From NCBI GenBank assembly GCA_029256645.1, contig JAQSXM010000014.1, forward strand, positions 1-17,728: DNA of 17,728 bases, written 5' to 3'. How positions within the stretch are numbered: position 1 is the first letter of the stretch; each line of letters opens with the position of its first letter. Of this stretch, positions 14,936 through 17,728 are shown one piece after another. The notes under the pieces are model-generated. The model did no database searches, was not told the DNA's origin, and saw only the letters and a list, made by a program, of their open reading frames with translations. The DNA comes from Sporomusa sp. Its GTDB lineage: Bacteria > Bacillota_C > Negativicutes > Sporomusales > Sporomusaceae. Position numbers and translations under genes: made by a program.

Positions 14936-15781
14936 ATGGTGAAACGGAAGTGGTTGCGGGACTATTTAGGCATTGTGCTGGGCACGGTTATCACCGCGCT
15001 GGCACTAAATATCTTCTTAATTCCTAACAAAGTTGCAGCCGGTGGCACTAGCGGTCTGGCCACTGTACTTCACCATATTTTCGGGTTGCCGGTAGGGATG
15101 ACCATGCTGGCGCTTGATATTCCCATGTTTTTGATTAGTGTTAAGGTTTTGGGCGCCCGTTTTGGTGTGAACACGCTGCTTGGCGCCGGGATATTGGCGG
15201 CAAGCATTGATTTAACTGCCCCGTTTGTGCCGGTTTTAACCCGCGATTTACTGCTGAATTCGATCTATGGCGGTGTGCTTGCCGGGGTTGGGATGGGCAT
15301 TGTCTTTAAATTTAAAGGTACAACGGCAGGCACTGATCTGGCGGCAGCTCTCATTAATAAACTGACAGGTATTAGCCTGGGGCAGGCGCTGTTAGGCGTT
15401 GATTTCTTTGTTATTGCCTTAGCAGGCGTTGCGTTTGGCAGCGCTGAATTGTCATTATACGCACTTATTTCTTTATTTGTCACTACCCAGATTATTGATC
15501 TGGTACAGGAGGGCCCCAGTGCCGCCAAAGCCTTTTTTATTATGTCACATTCATCAGATGCGGTGGCTGATGCTATTATGGCTGAGCTTGGCCGGGGGGT
15601 AACCCTGCTGGCCGGACGCGGTGCCTATACCAAGGCTGAGCGTGATGTCGTATTCTGTGTGGTCAGTACCAGGGAGGTTTCGCATCTCAAAGACCTGGTC
15701 TACCGGATTGACCGTGAGGCGTTTGTTATTGTGGCTGATGCTCACGAAGTACTCGGCGAAGGCTTCTCTTCCCCCCGCTGA
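14936..15781 (+). CDS. YitT family membrane protein
   Basis: This 281-residue protein has an N-terminal block of about five membrane helices (the YitT/DUF161 part). It opens with the typical GTVITALALNIFLIPNKVAAGGTSGLATVL and later shows FKFKGTTAGTDL. A soluble C-terminal DUF2179 domain of about 80 residues ends in DREAFVIVADAHEVLGEGF. The biochemical role of the family is unsettled; export or transport is assumed. AGGAGG precedes the ATG by 5 bases (a GTG at 14939 is an alternative). It lies 58 bases after csaB and probably belongs to the same transcript. Its TGA stop lies inside the first large palindrome. Confidence 0.93.
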   Translation: MVKRKWLRDYLGIVLGTVITALALNIFLIPNKVAAGGTSGLATVLHHIFGLPVGMTMLALDIPMFLISVKVLGARFGVNTLLGAGILAASIDLTAPFVPVLTRDLLLNSIYGGVLAGVGMGIVFKFKGTTAGTDLAAALINKLTGISLGQALLGVDFFVIALAGVAFGSAELSLYALISLFVTTQIIDLVQEGPSAAKAFFIMSHSSDAVADAIMAELGRGVTLLAGRGAYTKAERDVVFCVVSTREVSHLKDLVYRIDREAFVIVADAHEVLGEGFSSPR

Positions 15782-15903
15782 AACGGGCGATAAACGCCCA
15801 CCTGCTTCGTTGCTCCTCAGAACGATTGCTTGCGTACGGAGGTACGCGGCGCTGCACGTTCTTCCGGTGCGCCTCGCATCTGGGCATTTCTCGCCCGTTT
15901 CAG
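15778..15903. repeat. 126-bp imperfect palindrome, copy 1
   Basis: The ends CTGAAACGGGCGA (15778-15790) and TCGCCCGTTTCAG (15891-15903) are exact reverse complements. The arms stay similar inward (AACGCCCACCTGC at 15793-15805 against GCATCTGGGCATT at 15876-15888). The centre is GCGTAC-GGAG-GTACGC. It has no open frame of its own. Its reverse complement aligns with the element at 17139-17261 over about 95 bases, so it belongs to a repeated family. In 15782-16262, which has no supported gene, the contents are this element, a short plain spacer (15904-15957) and the tandem array. Confidence 0.85.
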
Positions 15904-15957
15904 GCCTTAGGCATTTTAGTTGCTTTAATGCAATTGTCGATAGAGTTTTGAGTTATG

Positions 15958-16223
15958 GCTCGTCCAGATTGCTGGACATCGGGAGTTGGGTGACGCTCGT
16001 CCAGATTGCTGGATATTGGGAGTTGGGTGACGGCTCGTCCAGATTGGCTGGACATCGGGAGTTAGGGGACGACTCGTCCAGATTGGCTGGACATTGGGAG
16101 TTGGTGACGCTCGTCCAGATTGGCTGGACATCGGGAGTTGGGTGACGCTCGTCCAGATTGGCTGGACATTGGGAGTTGGGTACGGCTCGTCCAGCTTTGG
16201 ATGGACATTGGGTTATGTGAGAC
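15958..16223. repeat. Tandem array, seven copies of a 37-39-bp hairpin unit
   Basis: Units begin at 15958, 15995, 16033, 16072, 16109, 16147 and 16185. Each reads roughly GCTCGTCCAGATTGG, then CTGGACATYGGGAGTTGGG, then TGAC. Within each unit GTCCAG and CTGGAC form a 6-bp hairpin with a 4-5-base loop. Unit 2 keeps pairing by a G-U pair, and the diverged unit 7 keeps GTCCA/TGGAC. Unit length is not a multiple of three and there are no variable spacers, so it is neither a coding repeat nor a CRISPR array. It ends about 40 bases before the transketolase start codon. Confidence 0.92.
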
Positions 16224-16262
16224 GCTTAATTTAGATAAAGACTATGGGGGGTTTTTGAAAGT

Positions 16263-17102
16263 ATGGTAAAGAAGTTGACATCAGAACAGCTCCATGAGCT
16301 GGCCGGCCGGGCTAAGTCGATCAGGCGCAATATTGTGAGCATGGTTACTGAAGCTAAATCGGGCCATCCAGGCGGTTCATTGTCTGCTGCCGATATTCTT
16401 TCAGTATTGTATTTTGCTGAAATGAATGTTGAGCCTGCTAAGGCGAAGGATGCTGACCGCGACCGTTTTGTACTGTCGAAGGGGCATGCGGCCCCGGTGC
16501 TGTATGCTACGCTTGCTGAAAAAGGGTATCTGCCTGTGGAAGAGCTGCTTACTTTGCGTAAGGTTAACAGCCGTCTGCAGGGCCACCCTGAGATGAAGGC
16601 TATCCCGGGTGTTGATATGTCGACCGGTTCTTTGGGACAAGGTCTGAGTGCTGCTAACGGGATGGCGCTGGCTGCTAAGATTGATGCCAGGGACTACCGG
16701 GTATATGCCCTGCTTGGTGACGGGGAGCTGGAGGAAGGCCAGATCTGGGAGGCAGCAATGTTTGCTGCTCATTACAAACTGGACAACCTTACCGCCTTTG
16801 TAGACTTTAACGGCCTGCAGATTGACGGCCCTGTTGCTGAGGTTATGTCACCGCTGCCGATTCCGGAGAAGTGGCAGGCTTTTGGCTGGAATGTGCTTAT
16901 CATTGACGGCCATGACTTCAATGCCATCTATGATGCCATTCAGACAGCCAAGACAGTAAAAGACAAACCAACCATGATTGTAGCCAAAACCATCAAAGGC
17001 AAAGGCGTCTGCAAAATGGAAAATGTCGCCGACTGGCATGGCAAAGCCCCCAGCCGGGAAGAATGCCAATTATTTTTAGCTAATATAGACGAAATGGATT
17101 AA
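16263..17102 (+). CDS. Transketolase, N-terminal (TPP-binding) subunit
   Basis: This 279-residue protein is the thiamine-diphosphate-binding half of a split transketolase, which moves two-carbon units between sugar phosphates in the non-oxidative pentose phosphate pathway. Visible are the substrate and cofactor loops SGHPGGSLSAADIL and SKGHAAPVLYA, GHPEMKAIPGVDMSTGSLGQGLS, and the TPP motif starting GDGELEEGQIWEAA with the DFNGLQ(I)DG end. The length is normal for the separate N-terminal subunit of anaerobic Firmicutes and archaea. The ATG has a G-rich stretch 11 bases upstream, a rather distant ribosome site. The C-terminal partner follows after 182 bases instead of the usual tight spacing, because a palindromic element lies between. 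Confidence 0.95.
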   Translation: MVKKLTSEQLHELAGRAKSIRRNIVSMVTEAKSGHPGGSLSAADILSVLYFAEMNVEPAKAKDADRDRFVLSKGHAAPVLYATLAEKGYLPVEELLTLRKVNSRLQGHPEMKAIPGVDMSTGSLGQGLSAANGMALAAKIDARDYRVYALLGDGELEEGQIWEAAMFAAHYKLDNLTAFVDFNGLQIDGPVAEVMSPLPIPEKWQAFGWNVLIIDGHDFNAIYDAIQTAKTVKDKPTMIVAKTIKGKGVCKMENVADWHGKAPSREECQLFLANIDEMD

Positions 17103-17138
17103 TCATCCTACCCCGTTTTAAAGACTATGAATATACAC

Positions 17139-17261
17139 GATGCTGGTTATGAATGCCCAGATGCTAGGCGCGACGAGAACCGTAGCGGAGGCGTACGCGG
17201 GAGTACGTTGAGCAACGGATCGCAGGAGTAACGACGCAGATGGGCGTTCAGAACCGGCATC
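17139..17261. repeat. 123-bp imperfect palindrome, copy 2
   Basis: The ends GATGCTGGTT (17139-17148) and AACCGGCATC (17252-17261) pair with one wobble. Further in, AATGCCCAGATGC (17152-17164) faces GCAGATGGGCGTT (17236-17248). The interior shares AGGCGC, GCGTAC, GTACG, AGCAA and AGGAG segments in the same order as the reverse complement of copy 1. It separates the two transketolase genes and leaves 23 bases for the ribosome site of the second. Confidence 0.85.
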
Positions 17262-17284
17262 CCATGAAAGAGGTGCAAAGATAA

Positions 17285-17728
17285 ATGGCTAACCAAGCGA
17301 CTAGGGACGCCTACGGTGAGGCACTTAAAGACCTGGGCGAACGTAATAAAAATGTTGTGGTGCTGGATGCTGACCTGTCCAAATCTACTAAAACCAATGT
17401 ATTTGCCAAAGCATTTCCGGACCGGTTTTTTAATGTTGGCATTGCCGAGCAGAATCTGATGGGTACTGCCGCCGGCTTGGCTGCTGCCGGTAAGCTGCCC
17501 TTTGTGTCAACCTTTGCTATGTTCGCCACCGGACGGGCGTTTGAACAGATTCGCAACTCAATCTGCTATCCTAAGCTAAATGTTAAGATTGCAGCTACCC
17601 ACGCCGGGCTGACTGTTGGCGAAGACGGTGCCTCGCACCAGTCGGTTGAGGACATCGCTATTATGCGGGCTGTGCCGAATATGACAATCATTGTACCGGC
17701 TGATGCTGTTGAGACTAAGCAGGCTATC
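17285..17728 (+). CDS. Transketolase, C-terminal subunit (partial)
   Basis: The first 148 residues are the pyrimidine-binding domain of the partner subunit; the gene runs off the window. The start [35 protein letters not shown] is typical. The [16 protein letters not shown] segment contains the glutamate that activates the TPP pyrimidine ring, and [17 protein letters not shown] is a conserved substrate loop. The ATG is preceded by AAAGAGGTG. The two subunits together form the active site of transketolase. A 1-deoxyxylulose-5-phosphate synthase is unlikely, because that enzyme is one long chain and the adjacent N-terminal gene is transketolase-like. Confidence 0.94.
   Translation, partial: MANQATRDAYGEALKDLGERNKNVVVLDADLSKSTKTNVFAKAFPDRFFNVGIAEQNLMGTAAGLAAAGKLPFVSTFAMFATGRAFEQIRNSICYPKLNVKIAATHAGLTVGEDGASHQSVEDIAIMRAVPNMTIIVPADAVETKQAI

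Noticed and set aside
15925..16131. Reverse-strand frame through the tandem array
   Set aside because: It only translates the repeats and has no start context or family features.
15621..16145. 174-residue open frame running through the end of yitT, the palindrome and the tandem array
   Set aside because: It overlaps yitT in another frame and lacks a ribosome site. Its repetitive tail merely translates the tandem array, whose unit length is not a multiple of three.
15958..16223. CRISPR array
   Set aside because: Repeats abut directly, with no unique spacers between them. The whole unit repeats with small changes, and no cas gene is nearby.
16263..17728. Transketolase broken by a frameshift or insertion
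   Set aside because: Separate N- and C-terminal transketolase genes are normal in anaerobic Firmicutes, and both here have their own start and ribosome site.

Overview
The window reads as a chromosomal segment of an anaerobic, endospore-forming Firmicute, most likely a Negativicute of the Sporomusa type. This placement is an inference. It rests on a periplasmic [FeFe]-hydrogenase linked to cytochrome b, csaB-type cell-wall pyruvylation genes, a perfect SigH-type promoter, strong GGAGG-type ribosome binding sites, frequent TTG starts and a GC content that looks to be in the mid-forties. No 16S rRNA gene is present to confirm it.

Layout. 1-125 looks like the 3' part of a structured RNA cut by the window edge. 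138-434 is a double zinc-ribbon protein with its own terminator. 589-2952 is a three-gene polar/basic amino-acid ABC importer (binding lipoprotein, permease, ATPase); a terminator and a second consensus promoter separate the lipoprotein gene from the other two. 2969-3306 is a compact cold-shock protein unit. 3391-3997 is the long-form ribosome hibernation factor hpf behind a SigH-type promoter. 4019-4166 holds inverted repeats and a bidirectional terminator shared with a small reverse-strand gene (4165-4395). 4396-4808 has no forward gene but contains two long hairpins and the hydrogenase upstream region. 4809-7104 is a three-gene hydrogenase operon: catalytic HydA, Tat-signal small subunit HydB and a cytochrome b membrane anchor.

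From 7177 a consensus promoter drives secA (protein export ATPase) and prfB (release factor 2, with a programmed +1 frameshift). The same strand continues closely spaced into a cell-envelope set: a DUF2993/LmeA-like lipid-binding protein, a DUF5693-like multispan membrane protein, csaB (wall-polymer pyruvyl transferase) and a YitT-family membrane protein. This links export, translation termination and envelope assembly in one probable operon.

The right end (15778-17284) is the most unusual part. A 126-bp imperfect palindrome overlaps the yitT stop codon. It is followed by seven 37-39-bp tandem repeats, each with a GTCCAG/CTGGAC hairpin, then the N-terminal transketolase gene. A second, diverged palindrome homologous to the first sits between the N- and C-terminal transketolase genes. 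The C-terminal gene runs off the window end. No completely novel multi-gene system is evident. The best candidates for undescribed biology are this repeat complex, the hairpins upstream of the hydrogenase operon and the leader structures of secA.
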